Shown: piece after piece, positions 18,761 through 26,682 of the stretch
How the letters are laid out: each line of letters opens with the position of its first letter
Position numbering within the stretch: position 1 is the first letter of the stretch
Source: Caulobacter sp.
Lineage (GTDB): Bacteria > Pseudomonadota > Alphaproteobacteria > Caulobacterales > Caulobacteraceae
Assembly: GCA_030645575.1 (NCBI GenBank)
Contig: JAUSMJ010000038.1
Coordinates: 1-48,262, forward strand
Length of the DNA: 48,262 bases
Direction of reading: 5' to 3'
Translations under genes and position numbers: made by a program
The notes under the pieces: generated by a model
The model's database searches: none
The model's input: only the letters and a program-made list of their open reading frames with translations
Told to the model about the DNA's origin: nothing

Positions 18761-19639
18761 TCAACTCGGGAAGGCAGCGTCAGGGTTGGTGGGCAGCACC
18801 CGCTCCACATAGGTCTTGATCGCCGCGCTGGCGACCGCCGCGTCGGGATCCAGCGCTTCAGGCGCGATGGGACGGCCGATCGTGACCTGGAACCGGCTCC
18901 CGGTCTTGTTGAGCAGCTCGTGGAACAGGGTGATGTCACGCAGCTCCGGCGAGAAGCGGTCGAAGAAGTGGAACAGGGTCGCCCACGGGCCTTCCACATG
19001 CACCGGAATGATCGGCGCCGCGTACTTCACCGCCACGGAGATCGCGGTGGACATCCAGACCGGGTCGGTCAGCACGCCGTTGGCGTCGCGCCGGGCTAGC
19101 TTGCCGGCGGGAAAAACCATCAGCGGGCGCTCGGCCTCCAGCACATCCTTGGTCATCGCCAGGGTCAGGCGGGTGCGCTCGCGGGTGCGTTTGGCCGCGA
19201 CCCACTCCACCGGGATCAGCGTCTCGTCGAACCGCGCGCAGACCCGGTGGGCGTCGGAATTGGCGTAGAAGATGATGTCCGGCCGTACGGCCTTGAGCGC
19301 ATCGTAGACCGCCACTCCGTCGGCGATGCCGGTGGGGTGGTTGCCGACAATGACCAGCCGCCCTTCACGCGGCAGGTGCTGCAGTCCGGTCACCCGCACA
19401 TCGATGGACAGCAGGTCGGAGACGAAATCCATCGCCGCCTTGCCGCCCATGGGGGCGATGGCGTCGGCCATGGCGCGGGCCTTGCCGTAGCCCAGCAGGG
19501 CGTAGAGCAGCGGGCGGGCCACCGGCCAGGCGGCCGAGCCCGATAGCTTCGGCGCCCGCTCGGCGATCAGCACATCGACGATGTGCCCCGTCAGAGCGGC
19601 GGCGGTCTGCGCGGGGAGAATGGTCGCGTCGTCGGCCAT
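18761..19639 (-). CDS. 1-acyl-glycerol-phosphate / lyso-ornithine-lipid type acyltransferase
   Basis: This 292-residue PlsC-domain protein has the catalytic His and Asp in VGNHPTGIADG, an HX5D spacing seen in the OlsA/hemolysin-related branch instead of the usual HX4D. Further blocks are FDETLIPVEWVAAKR, LMVFPAGKLARRD (acceptor block), and APIIPVHVEGP. The role is transfer of an acyl chain to a lyso-lipid at the inner membrane; the exact acceptor cannot be read from sequence. The ATG at 19639 gives MADDATILP; a longer upstream frame crosses a PalD repeat and is rejected. It is divergent from mmsA across 322 bases. Confidence 0.87.
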   Translation of the reverse strand: MADDATILPAQTAAALTGHIVDVLIAERAPKLSGSAAWPVARPLLYALLGYGKARAMADAIAPMGGKAAMDFVSDLLSIDVRVTGLQHLPREGRLVIVGNHPTGIADGVAVYDALKAVRPDIIFYANSDAHRVCARFDETLIPVEWVAAKRTRERTRLTLAMTKDVLEAERPLMVFPAGKLARRDANGVLTDPVWMSTAISVAVKYAAPIIPVHVEGPWATLFHFFDRFSPELRDITLFHELLNKTGSRFQVTIGRPIAPEALDPDAAVASAAIKTYVERVLPTNPDAAFPS

Positions 19640-19725
19640 GGCGGTGAGTCTATCGGCACGGCGCCAATGCGCAATCCAGCCCGGCCGTGGATGATCAGCA
19701 GGTCGTCTTCGTGGCGGACCGGGTC

Positions 19726-19858
19726 CTGATGTCTTGATGAGCATTCTTGCTCCGGCGGGACCTTCGTCAAGGACGGGCCCTGCGGGCCCGCCGCTGCGCG
19801 GCCGCGTAGCGGTCCTTGACCAAGGTCTCCGTCCGGAGCGCATCATTCCATCAAGGCC
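19726..19858. repeat. PalD nested palindromic element, copy 1
   Basis: A 53-bp core at 19767-19819 begins tcaaggac and ends gtccttga, and holds gggccctgcgggccc and a ccgctgcgcgg stem. Outer arms are ttgatg...gctccgg on the left and ccggagc...catcaagg on the right. It lies in the 322-base divergent gap (19640-19961) between the acyltransferase and mmsA; I see no gene in that gap. Compared with copy 2 the core has the same orientation but the arms are exchanged and inverted. Confidence 0.88.
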
Positions 19859-19961
19859 TTCAGGGCTCGTCGTCATCCGGACAGCCGTAGAGGCTTCCCA
19901 TCTAGCGGCGAGGAGCCGGACGGCATAGAACGCCCCCTCAACGCGCGCCCGGGAGAACGCC

Positions 19962-21458
19962 ATGCGGGACATCCGCCATTTCGTGAACGGTTCGGCCTTC
20001 GAAGGGGCCTCTGGGCGGTTCGGCGACATCTTCAACCCCAACACCGGCGAGGTGCAGGCGCGGGTGCAGCTGGCGACGGCGGGCGAGCTGGACACCGCGG
20101 TCCAGGCGGCGCAGGCGGCCTTCCCGGCCTGGTCGGCGACCAATCCCCAGCGCCGCGCGCGGGTGATGTTCGAGTTCAAGCGGCTCGTCGAGGCCAACAT
20201 GCAGGATCTGGCCGAGATGCTGTCGGCCGAGCACGGCAAGGTCGTCGCCGACAGCAAGGGCGACATCCAGCGCGGCCTGGAGGTGATCGAGTTCGCCTGT
20301 GGCATCCCCCATGTGCTGAAGGGCGAATACACCGAGGGCGCGGGCCCGGGCATCGACGTCTATTCGATGCGCCAGCCGCTGGGCGTGGTCGCCGGGATCA
20401 CCCCGTTCAACTTCCCGGCCATGATCCCGATGTGGATGTTCGGCGTGGCCATCGCGGTGGGCAACACCTTCATTCTGAAGCCGTCGGAGAAGGACCCCAG
20501 CGTCCCGGTGCGGCTGGCCGAGCTGATGATGGAGGCCGGCGCCCCGGCCGGGGTGCTGAACGTGGTCCAGGGCGACAAGGTCGCGGTGGACGCCATCCTG
20601 CAACACCCGGATATCAAGGCCGTCAGCTTCGTCGGCAGCAGCGACATCGCCCACTACGTCTATTCCCAGGGCACGCTGCACAACAAACGCGTCCAGGCCA
20701 TGGGCGGGGCCAAGAACCACGGCATCGTCATGCCTGACGCCGACCTGGACCAGGTGGTCAGGGATCTGTCGGGCGCGGCCTTCGGCTCGGCCGGGGAGCG
20801 CTGCATGGCCCTGCCGGTGGTCGTGCCGGTCGGCCGGAAGATCGCCGACGCGCTGCGCGAGCGGATGGTCGCCGAGATCGACACGCTGAAGGTCGGCCTC
20901 TCCAACGATACCGACGCCCAGTACGGCCCCGTGGTCTCGGCCGCCCACCGCCAGAAGATCGCCGACTACATCCAGATCGGAAAGGACGAGGGCGCCGAGC
21001 TGGTGGTCGATGGCCGCGACTTCAAGCTGCAGGGCTATGAGCAGGGCTTCTTCATCGGCCCGAGTTTCTTCGACGGCGTGAAGCCCGGCATGAAGACCTA
21101 TCACGAGGAAATCTTCGGCCCCGTGCTGCAGATGGTCCGCGCCGAGACCTTCGAGGAGGCCGTCGATCTGCCGAGCAAGCACCAGTACGGCAACGGCGTG
21201 GCCATCTTCACCCGCAGCGGCCGCGCCGCCCGCGAGTTCGCCAGCCGGGTGCAGGTGGGCATGGTCGGCATCAATGTGCCGATCCCGGTGCCGGTCGCCT
21301 ACCACACCTTCGGCGGCTGGAAACGCAGCGCGTTCGGCGACACCAACCAGCACGGCATGGAAGGCGTGAAGTTCTGGACCAAGGTCAAGACCATCACCGC
21401 CCGCTGGCCCGAGGGCGAGGTCGGTGACAGCAGCTTCGTTATTCCGACGATGAAGTAG
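19962..21458 (+). CDS. mmsA: CoA-acylating methylmalonate-semialdehyde dehydrogenase
   Basis: This 498-residue aldehyde dehydrogenase of the MmsA/IolA branch oxidises methylmalonate or malonate semialdehyde to propionyl- or acetyl-CoA in valine, inositol or beta-alanine breakdown. Family blocks are RHFVNGSAFEG at the start, GVVAGITPFNFPAMIPMWM, FILKPSEKDPSVP, FVGSSDIAHYVYS, MGGAKNHGIVMPDAD, the catalytic Cys in GERCMALPV, and EIFGPVLQMVRAE. AKNH in place of the usual LGGK marks the CoA-dependent branch. ATG 19962 has GGGAGAA before it. No other valine or inositol gene is adjacent. A PalB element begins 6 bases after the stop. Confidence 0.96.
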   Translation: MRDIRHFVNGSAFEGASGRFGDIFNPNTGEVQARVQLATAGELDTAVQAAQAAFPAWSATNPQRRARVMFEFKRLVEANMQDLAEMLSAEHGKVVADSKGDIQRGLEVIEFACGIPHVLKGEYTEGAGPGIDVYSMRQPLGVVAGITPFNFPAMIPMWMFGVAIAVGNTFILKPSEKDPSVPVRLAELMMEAGAPAGVLNVVQGDKVAVDAILQHPDIKAVSFVGSSDIAHYVYSQGTLHNKRVQAMGGAKNHGIVMPDADLDQVVRDLSGAAFGSAGERCMALPVVVPVGRKIADALRERMVAEIDTLKVGLSNDTDAQYGPVVSAAHRQKIADYIQIGKDEGAELVVDGRDFKLQGYEQGFFIGPSFFDGVKPGMKTYHEEIFGPVLQMVRAETFEEAVDLPSKHQYGNGVAIFTRSGRAAREFASRVQVGMVGINVPIPVPVAYHTFGGWKRSAFGDTNQHGMEGVKFWTKVKTITARWPEGEVGDSSFVIPTMK

Positions 21459-21464
21459 CCGGTC

Positions 21465-21542
21465 GGGGACATGTACCGCCTTCGGTACGTGTCCCCAGCA
21501 GCTTCGAAGCGAATGGGGACACGCACTGAAGTGCATGTCCCC
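21465..21542. repeat. PalB double-hairpin element, copy 1
   Basis: Two hairpins lie 18 bases apart: ggggacatgtaccg.. with ..cggtacgtgtcccc (21465-21496) and ggggacacgcactgaagtgc.. (21515-21542). It fills the 85-base gap between mmsA and the convergent hemW and probably ends both transcripts. Confidence 0.9.
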
Positions 21543-21543
21543 G

Positions 21544-22695
21544 TCAGCGGACAATCAAATCCCGCGTCACGCCGTCGAGCACCAGCCGGCCGGCGCGGGT
21601 GGCCCTCAGCCGGGACGGATCGGCCGCCAGCAAGCCCTCGCCCACCAGGCCCGCCACCACCGGATGGCCGGCCATCAGGCCCAGCGCCGCCAGCTCTTCA
21701 AACCCGACGCCCTCATCGGTGCGCAGGCCCATCAGCAGCCGTTCCTCGGCGCGTTCGACCGGCGACAGCGCCTCCGGTTCACGATAGCCCAGGCCCGTCT
21801 CGGCGACATCGCGGATATAGTCGCCGACCTTCGCCGCCGCCTCCGTCGCCGTGCGGACGCCATCCAGCGTCAGCCGCCCATGGGCGCCCGGCCCGACGCC
21901 GACATAGTCCTGGCCACGCCAGTAGATCAGATTGTGTCGCGACCGCGCCGCCTCGCCCCGGGCGTGGTTGGACACCTCGTAGGCCTCGAACCCGGCCGCC
22001 GAGAGCAGCGTCTGGGTCGTGTCGTAGAGCGCCGCGCCCGTCTCGTCGTCGGCCGGCCGGAACCGACCGCGCCCGACGGCCCGGTCGAAGGCCGTGCCGG
22101 CCTCGATGGTCAGCTGGTAGGGCGAGATGTGCTCGGCGCCCAGGGCGATGGCCCGGGCCAGCTGGTCGCGCCATGCCGCCACGGTCTGGCCGGGCAGGGC
22201 GTAGATCATGTCCACCGACAGGCGCGGGAAGATCCTGGCCGCCAGGTCCGCCGCCCGGCGGGCCTCGGCGCTGTCGTGGTTGCGGCCGAGGAACGTCAGC
22301 GCCGCGTCGTCGAACGACTGCAGCCCCAGCGACAGGCGGTTGACCCCCGCGTCGGCGAAGGCCGCGAACCGGCCGGCCTCGGCGTCGGTGGGGTTGGCCT
22401 CCAGGCTGACCTCGAGATCGGGTTCGGCGTCCCACAGGCGCCGTGCCGTGGCGACGATGTCGGCGGCCCATCGCGGGTCCATCAGCGACGGCGTGCCGCC
22501 GCCGAGGAACACCGACACCAGCCGACGGGGCCCGGTCAGGGCGCGTTGGGCCTCGAGATCGGCGACGATGGCGGCGGCCAGACCGGCCTGCTCGGCCTGC
22601 TTGCGGTCGCGCACGACATTGAAGTCGCAATAGGGACAGATCCGCGCGCAGTAGGGCCAGTGGACATAGACGCCCAGTGGCTGGAGGTCGGTCAA
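21544..22695 (-). CDS. hemW: Radical SAM heme chaperone HemW-type protein
   Basis: This 383-residue protein has the radical-SAM cluster motif [10 protein letters not shown], then [46 protein letters not shown] and [12 protein letters not shown], in the order of the HemN/HemW family. The extra Cys after the cluster motif and the [20 protein letters not shown] block fit HemW, which binds heme and helps insert it into respiratory enzymes, instead of the oxygen-independent coproporphyrinogen dehydrogenase. The start overlaps the rdgB stop by ATGA; hemW following rdgB is a common linkage. Confidence 0.93.
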   Translation of the reverse strand: MTDLQPLGVYVHWPYCARICPYCDFNVVRDRKQAEQAGLAAAIVADLEAQRALTGPRRLVSVFLGGGTPSLMDPRWAADIVATARRLWDAEPDLEVSLEANPTDAEAGRFAAFADAGVNRLSLGLQSFDDAALTFLGRNHDSAEARRAADLAARIFPRLSVDMIYALPGQTVAAWRDQLARAIALGAEHISPYQLTIEAGTAFDRAVGRGRFRPADDETGAALYDTTQTLLSAAGFEAYEVSNHARGEAARSRHNLIYWRGQDYVGVGPGAHGRLTLDGVRTATEAAAKVGDYIRDVAETGLGYREPEALSPVERAEERLLMGLRTDEGVGFEELAALGLMAGHPVVAGLVGEGLLAADPSRLRATRAGRLVLDGVTRDLIVR

Positions 22696-23291
22696 AAGAG
22701 GGCGGCCTTGAGCTTGTCGAACGCGCGGGCCCGATGGCTGAGCGCGTCCTTCCGCGCCGGGTCCATCTCGCCGAAGGTCTGGCTGTAGCCGTCGGGGACG
22801 AAAATCGGATCGTAGCCGAAGCCCCGGTCGCCCCGGCCGGGGAAGACCAGCTGGCCATCGACCCGGCCCTCGACCACCACGGCCGGACCGTCAGGCCAGG
22901 CCACGGCCAGGGCGCTGGTGAACCAGGCCGAGCGGTCGTCGGAGCCGGTCTCGATCAGCCGTTCCTCAACCTTGGCCATGGCGGCGGCGAAGTCCTTCGT
23001 CGGCCCGGCCCAGCGGGCCGAGAAGATGCCGGGCGAGCCGTCCAGCGCCGCCACCGACAGACCCGAATCGTCGGCGATGGCGATGCGGCCGCTCAGCAGG
23101 GCCGCGTGGCGGGCTTTGAGCAGGGCGTTGCCGGTGAAGGTCGTCTCGGTCTCGTCGGGCTCGGGCAGGCCCAGGGCGCCGGCGGCGATGATCTCGAACC
23201 GGCCGTCGAGCAGGGCGACCAGCTCCCTGGCCTTGCCGGGATTGTGGGTCGCGGCGATCAGGGTGGTTCCGGGCTGGAGGATCAGCGGCAT
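22692..23291 (-). CDS. rdgB: XTP/dITP diphosphatase (RdgB/HAM1)
   Basis: This 199-residue housecleaning enzyme removes ITP, dITP and XTP from the nucleotide pool. The substrate loop is [16 protein letters not shown] at residue 12 on, the catalytic Asp region is [14 protein letters not shown], and then [25 protein letters not shown] and the end block [14 protein letters not shown] follow. ATG at 23291. In many relatives rph lies directly upstream of rdgB in the same direction. Here a 1.5-kb patch with plus-strand genes separates them. Confidence 0.95.
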   Translation of the reverse strand: MPLILQPGTTLIAATHNPGKARELVALLDGRFEIIAAGALGLPEPDETETTFTGNALLKARHAALLSGRIAIADDSGLSVAALDGSPGIFSARWAGPTKDFAAAMAKVEERLIETGSDDRSAWFTSALAVAWPDGPAVVVEGRVDGQLVFPGRGDRGFGYDPIFVPDGYSQTFGEMDPARKDALSHRARAFDKLKAALF

Positions 23292-23368
23292 GGGATTGTC
23301 CTTTCGCGCCGGTCTTCCTCGCCCCGAACCGCCGGCGGCGCAAGGCTGTCCCGATCTATGCTGCAGTG

Positions 23369-23420
23369 CATTACGGTCGCGTAATGATGTTACGCAAGTT
23401 TAATATCGTTTATCGATAAA
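23369..23420. promoter_or_regulatory. Cluster of TTACG/CGTAA half-sites and an AT palindrome (putative operator)
   Basis: Overlapping dyads are CATTACG-GTCG-CGTAATG (23369-23386) and GCGTAA-TGATG-TTACGC (23379-23395), that is three TTACG half-sites in alternating orientation at near-helical spacing. The perfect palindrome TTTATCGATAAA follows at 23409-23420. The AT-rich stretch between contains TAATAT (23401-23406), a possible -10. It lies between divergent rdgB and the 38-aa peptide gene. No known regulator is recognised. Confidence 0.5.
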
Positions 23421-23526
23421 ATTCTTGATCGAAGAACGGCAAACCCCTAGTTTGGGGATGCGGACGGGACGCGAGTTCAGGCCGCTGGGTGTGGAGGGGT
23501 CCACATTCATATTGCACCGCAACATC

Positions 23527-23534
23527 AAGGAGGG
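23527..23534 (+). promoter_or_regulatory. Strong Shine-Dalgarno for the 38-aa peptide
   Basis: AAGGAGGG lies five bases before ATG 23539 and is the best ribosome-binding site I noticed in the window. It is the main evidence that the small frame is translated. Confidence 0.75.
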
Positions 23535-23538
23535 ACTC

Positions 23539-23655
23539 ATGTCCGCGCAAAAAATGACCAACCTGGTCGACAAGATCGCGATGACCCTGGTCAACGCCGC
23601 TCTGCTGGCCGCCCTGCCCATGGCGGCGGTTCTGTTCGTCACCCACTCGCTCTGA
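23539..23655 (+). CDS. Small single-span membrane protein, unknown function
   Basis: This 38-residue peptide begins MSAQKMTNLVDKIAMTLV and has one hydrophobic segment, roughly residues 15-34 (TLVNAALLAALPMAAVLFV), then a short polar tail. Charges before the segment suggest N-in orientation. Evidence for translation is the near-perfect AAGGAGGG, the clean start, the promoter-like AT-rich region upstream, and a hairpin right at the stop. A longer frame to 23425 has no ribosome-binding site. I do not recognise a family. It could be a small stress or envelope peptide; it does not look like a toxin of a known class, and no antisense RNA partner is apparent. It sits 175 bases before the DUF2975 gene. 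Confidence 0.6.
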   Translation: MSAQKMTNLVDKIAMTLVNAALLAALPMAAVLFVTHSL

Positions 23656-23685
23656 TCGGCGCCCCTTTTATGAGGGCCCCGATCA
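23653..23685 (+). terminator. Hairpin at the end of the 38-aa peptide gene
   Basis: The stem TGATCGG..GCCC pairs with GGGC..CCGATCA around a loop with CTTTTATGA. It begins in the peptide's stop codon. There is no T run after it, so it may be a transcript-end stabiliser or a partial terminator, leaving some read-through to the DUF2975 gene. Confidence 0.5.
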
Positions 23686-23830
23686 GGGCATCCTCGCCGG
23701 CCGCTCCACGGCTCGCCTCCCCCGACCGATGCGCCTCGCATCCGTCCGGCGAGGCGAGCCTGGGCTGACAAAGCGGCCGGCGGGATCCGGGCTTCAAGGA
23801 CCGGACACGACTTAATACGGGGGACGCGCC

Positions 23831-24367
23831 ATGCGCGCTTTGGGGCCAGGCTCGGTTTCGAGCTTCCTGAAGATCATTCTCGACGTGGTCTATTACGCGT
23901 TGTGGATGCTGATCGGGGCGGCGGCGCTGTTCGCCCTGGTCACCCTGCTGTTCAGCTTCAATCCCGGCCTGCTGGCGAGCTGGCTGCCGTTCAGCGAGCG
24001 CCTGGCGCAGATCGTCGCGCGCGGGCCCTATTTCGCCACCGCCCTGATCGCCGGCGCGGCCTACATGGGCGGCGTGCTGGCGATCGTCGATATCCTGCGG
24101 CGCATCTTCATGACCCTGACCGCCGGCGACCCGTTCCATCCGGAGAACGTCCGGCGGCTGCGGCTGGTCGGAGTGATCTTCGGCGGCCTGGAAATCGGCC
24201 GCTACCTGCTGGCCGCGATCCTGACCCTGGTGATGCCCGGTCAGATCCGCGGCATCGAGGGCACGCTCAACCTGACGACCTGGTTCGCGGTGCTGGTGAT
24301 CTTCGTGCTGGCCGAGGTGTTCCGCGAGGGCGCCCGGCTGCGCAACGAAGCCGAACTGACGATCTAG
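23831..24367 (+). CDS. DUF2975 family membrane protein
   Basis: This 178-residue protein has four predicted membrane spans, roughly residues 13-38, 62-85, 112-136 and 142-162, and a conserved-like cytosolic loop LRRIFMTLTAGDPFHPENVRRLR between spans 2 and 3. GDPF/HPENVRRLR is the hallmark of DUF2975. Such proteins are commonly encoded next to a short YozG-like XRE regulator, as here (24384). The biochemical role of the family is unknown to me. ATG 23831 has GGGGGA upstream. The pair forms part of a small accessory patch between rdgB and rph. Inner-membrane location is inferred from the spans. Confidence 0.85.
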   Translation: MRALGPGSVSSFLKIILDVVYYALWMLIGAAALFALVTLLFSFNPGLLASWLPFSERLAQIVARGPYFATALIAGAAYMGGVLAIVDILRRIFMTLTAGDPFHPENVRRLRLVGVIFGGLEIGRYLLAAILTLVMPGQIRGIEGTLNLTTWFAVLVIFVLAEVFREGARLRNEAELTI

Positions 24368-24383
24368 GGGGCGCAAGCGTACC

Positions 24384-24638
24384 GTGGCCATCCGTTGCAC
24401 CCTCGACCGCATGCTGCAGGAGCGGCGCATGTCGCTGACCGAGCTGGCCGACCGCGTCGGCGTGACCATCGCCAACCTGTCGATCCTCAAGACCGGCAAG
24501 GCCCGCGCCCTGCGCTTCTCGACGCTCGACGCCCTGTGCCGCGAGCTGCAATGCCAGCCCGGCGACATCGTCATCTTCGAACCCGGGCCGGGGATGGAGC
24601 TGGAGGACGACGAGGAGGAGGCCTACGGGGGAGCTTGA
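24384..24638 (+). CDS. XRE-family HTH regulator, YozG-like
   Basis: The protein is 84 residues with one Cro/C1 helix-turn-helix: LDRMLQERRMSLTELADRV, then GVTIANLSILKTGKARALRF and LDALCRELQCQPGDI. The pattern ANLS-LKTGKA and CQPGDI is typical of the small regulators paired with DUF2975 membrane proteins. The acidic tail (ELEDDEEEAYGG) is unusual for a DNA-binding protein and might contact a partner. GTG start at 24384, 16 bases after the DUF2975 stop, so co-transcribed. It may respond to the membrane partner or control the pair's own promoter, which is inference. Confidence 0.87.
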   Translation: MAIRCTLDRMLQERRMSLTELADRVGVTIANLSILKTGKARALRFSTLDALCRELQCQPGDIVIFEPGPGMELEDDEEEAYGGA

Positions 24639-24649
24639 TCCCACACCCC

Positions 24650-24772
24650 GTCATGGCCCGGCTTGTCCGGGCCACCCATGAACTCAGCCCATCACAAAGG
24701 GGGCGCGGTGTGATCGTGCCCCTTCTTCATTCTGCAATGTGCTTGGGTGGCCCGGACAAGCCGGGCCATGAC
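24650..24772. repeat. PalA palindromic element, copy 3
   Basis: The left arm gtcatggcccggcttgtccg... starts at 24650 and the right arm ends catgac at 24772. Two arm positions differ from copies 1 and 2 (a to g, t to c), and the opposite arm carries the matching changes, so pairing is kept. It lies in the convergent gap between the XRE gene and rph. Confidence 0.9.
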
Positions 24773-24789
24773 GACGGTGGGGTTGGCAG

Positions 24790-25503
24790 CTACCCCACCG
24801 CGGCCTTTTGCAGCGCGAACAGCTCGCCGATGCCCTTTTCGGCCAGGCCGAACAGCGCCTCGAACTCGGCCCGGGTGAAGCCGCGCTTCTCGCCGGTGGC
24901 CTGGATCTCGACGATGTCGCCATTGCCGGTCAGCACGAAGTTGGAATCGGCCTCGGCCGAGGAGTCTTCCTCGTAGTCGAGGTCAAGCACGGCGGTGTCC
25001 TGATGCACGCCGCAGGACACGGCCGCCACCTGATCGAGGATCGGGTCGGTCTTGATGACGCCTTCGTCGAGCAGGTACTTCGTCGCGAGCCGCAGAGCGA
25101 CCCAGGCGCCGGTGATCGCCGCCGTGCGGGTGCCGCCGTCGGCCTGGATCACGTCACAGTCGATCTGGATCTGCCGCTCGCCCAGCGCCTTCATATCGAC
25201 CACCGCGCGCATCGACCGGCCGATCAGCCGCTGGATCTCCTGCGTTCGGCCAGATTGTTTGCCCTGGGCGGCCTCGCGGCGGCCGCGGGTGTGGGTCGCG
25301 CGGGGCAGCATGCCGTATTCGGCCGTCACCCAGCCGGCGCCCTTGCCGCGCATCCAGCCCGGGACGCCGTCATCGACGCTGGCCGTGACCAGCACCCTGG
25401 TGTGGCCGAAGGTCACCAGGCACGAGCCCTCGGCATAGCGGTTGACGCCGGTTTCGAGGGTCACGGTCCGCATTTCGTCGGACGCGCGTTCGGAAGGACG
25501 CAT
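24790..25503 (-). CDS. rph: Ribonuclease PH
   Basis: This 237-residue phosphorolytic 3'-5' exoribonuclease trims tRNA precursors. Family blocks are [19 protein letters not shown] at the start, [75 protein letters not shown] (phosphate and metal site), [21 protein letters not shown], and a C-terminal [17 protein letters not shown]. It is full length. It is divergent from hrcA across 95 bases. The rph-hrcA-grpE arrangement is common in alphaproteobacteria. Confidence 0.97.
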   Translation of the reverse strand: MRPSERASDEMRTVTLETGVNRYAEGSCLVTFGHTRVLVTASVDDGVPGWMRGKGAGWVTAEYGMLPRATHTRGRREAAQGKQSGRTQEIQRLIGRSMRAVVDMKALGERQIQIDCDVIQADGGTRTAAITGAWVALRLATKYLLDEGVIKTDPILDQVAAVSCGVHQDTAVLDLDYEEDSSAEADSNFVLTGNGDIVEIQATGEKRGFTRAEFEALFGLAEKGIGELFALQKAAVG

Positions 25504-25598
25504 GGCTTATTCCCCAGGAACGGCGCACAGCTTGCGCACGGGCAGGGGCCGCTTATCCTATCGGCTGACGGGTCGTCCACCGGCCTGAGCCAGAGCGC

Positions 25599-26675
25599 AT
25601 GACACCGATCCTCACCAGCGGCCCCACCCGCACCCCGAGCCTGACCGATCTGGATGACCGCGCGCGGGACATCTTCCGGCGCATCGTCGAGAGCTATCTG
25701 GAGACCGGCGACCCGGTCGGCTCGCGCACCCTGTCGCGCGGCGGGGTGCAGCTGTCGCCGGCCTCGATCCGCAACACCATGCAGGACCTGGCCGGGCTGG
25801 GCCTGCTCGATTCGCCGCATTCGAGCGCCGGCCGCATGCCGACGCACGCCGGCCTGCGCCTGTTCGTCGATGGCCTGCTCGAGGTCGGCGACGTCGGCCA
25901 GAGCGAGCGGCGCGAGATCGACGCCCGGCTGTCGGCCCACGGCCGCAACTTCGACGAGGCGCTCAACGAGGCCAGCGCGATCCTCTCGGGCCTGGCCGGC
26001 GGCGCGGGCATGGTCGTCAGCCCGTCGCGCGAGGCCGGCGTCAAGCACATGGAGTTCGTCGCCCTCGACGCCGACCGCGCCCTGGCGGTGATGGTCTTCG
26101 AGGACGGCCAGGTCGAGAACCGGCTGATGCGGCTGTCGCCCGGCCTGACGCCCTCGGCCTTGCAGGAGGCGTCCAACTTCCTCGCCGCGCGGCTCAAGGG
26201 TCGCACCCTGGTCCAGGCCCAGGCCGAGATCCGCGCCGAGCTGGACCGCGCCCGGTCCGAGCTGGACCAGACCGCCGCCCGGCTGGTCGAGGAGGGCCTG
26301 GCCGCCTGGGGCGGCGGCGACGCGGCCGACCGCGCCCTGATCGTGCGCGGCCGGGCCAACCTGCTCAACGACCCGGCCACGGCCGGGGACCTGGCCCGGG
26401 TGCAGAAGCTGTTTGACGACCTGGAGCAGAAGGAACAGCTGATCGGTCTGCTCGATGGGGTCCGCGACGCCCAGGGCGTGCGCATCTTCATCGGCGCGGA
26501 AACGCGGCTTTTCTCGCTTTCGGGTTCCGCCGTGATCGCGGCGCCCTATATGACGGGCCGACAGAAGGTGCTGGGCGCGATCGGCGTGATCGGGCCGGCC
26601 CGCCTCAACTATGCCCGGGTCATCCCGCTGGTGGACTACACCGCGCGGGTCCTGGGCCGCATGCTGGACGGATGA
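25599..26675 (+). CDS. hrcA: Heat-inducible transcription repressor HrcA
   Basis: This 358-residue repressor binds CIRCE operators at groESL in relatives and depends on GroEL for folding. The N-terminal winged helix reads [23 protein letters not shown], then [18 protein letters not shown] and [19 protein letters not shown]. The C-terminal domain ends [21 protein letters not shown]. No CIRCE repeat (TTAGCACTC-N9-GAGTGCTAA) is visible upstream, so it is not autoregulated through that site here. It is followed by grpE after 7 bases. Confidence 0.96.
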   Translation: MTPILTSGPTRTPSLTDLDDRARDIFRRIVESYLETGDPVGSRTLSRGGVQLSPASIRNTMQDLAGLGLLDSPHSSAGRMPTHAGLRLFVDGLLEVGDVGQSERREIDARLSAHGRNFDEALNEASAILSGLAGGAGMVVSPSREAGVKHMEFVALDADRALAVMVFEDGQVENRLMRLSPGLTPSALQEASNFLAARLKGRTLVQAQAEIRAELDRARSELDQTAARLVEEGLAAWGGGDAADRALIVRGRANLLNDPATAGDLARVQKLFDDLEQKEQLIGLLDGVRDAQGVRIFIGAETRLFSLSGSAVIAAPYMTGRQKVLGAIGVIGPARLNYARVIPLVDYTARVLGRMLDG

Positions 26676-26682
26676 GACGAGT

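Noticed and set aside
19640..20353. Longer acyltransferase with an N-terminal extension
   Set aside because: The extension crosses the PalD repeat and the antisense of mmsA; the PlsC-family protein starts naturally at the ATG at 19639.
21465..21542. CRISPR-like repeat pair
   Set aside because: Only two hairpins of different type with no regular spacers; it is a palindromic intergenic element.
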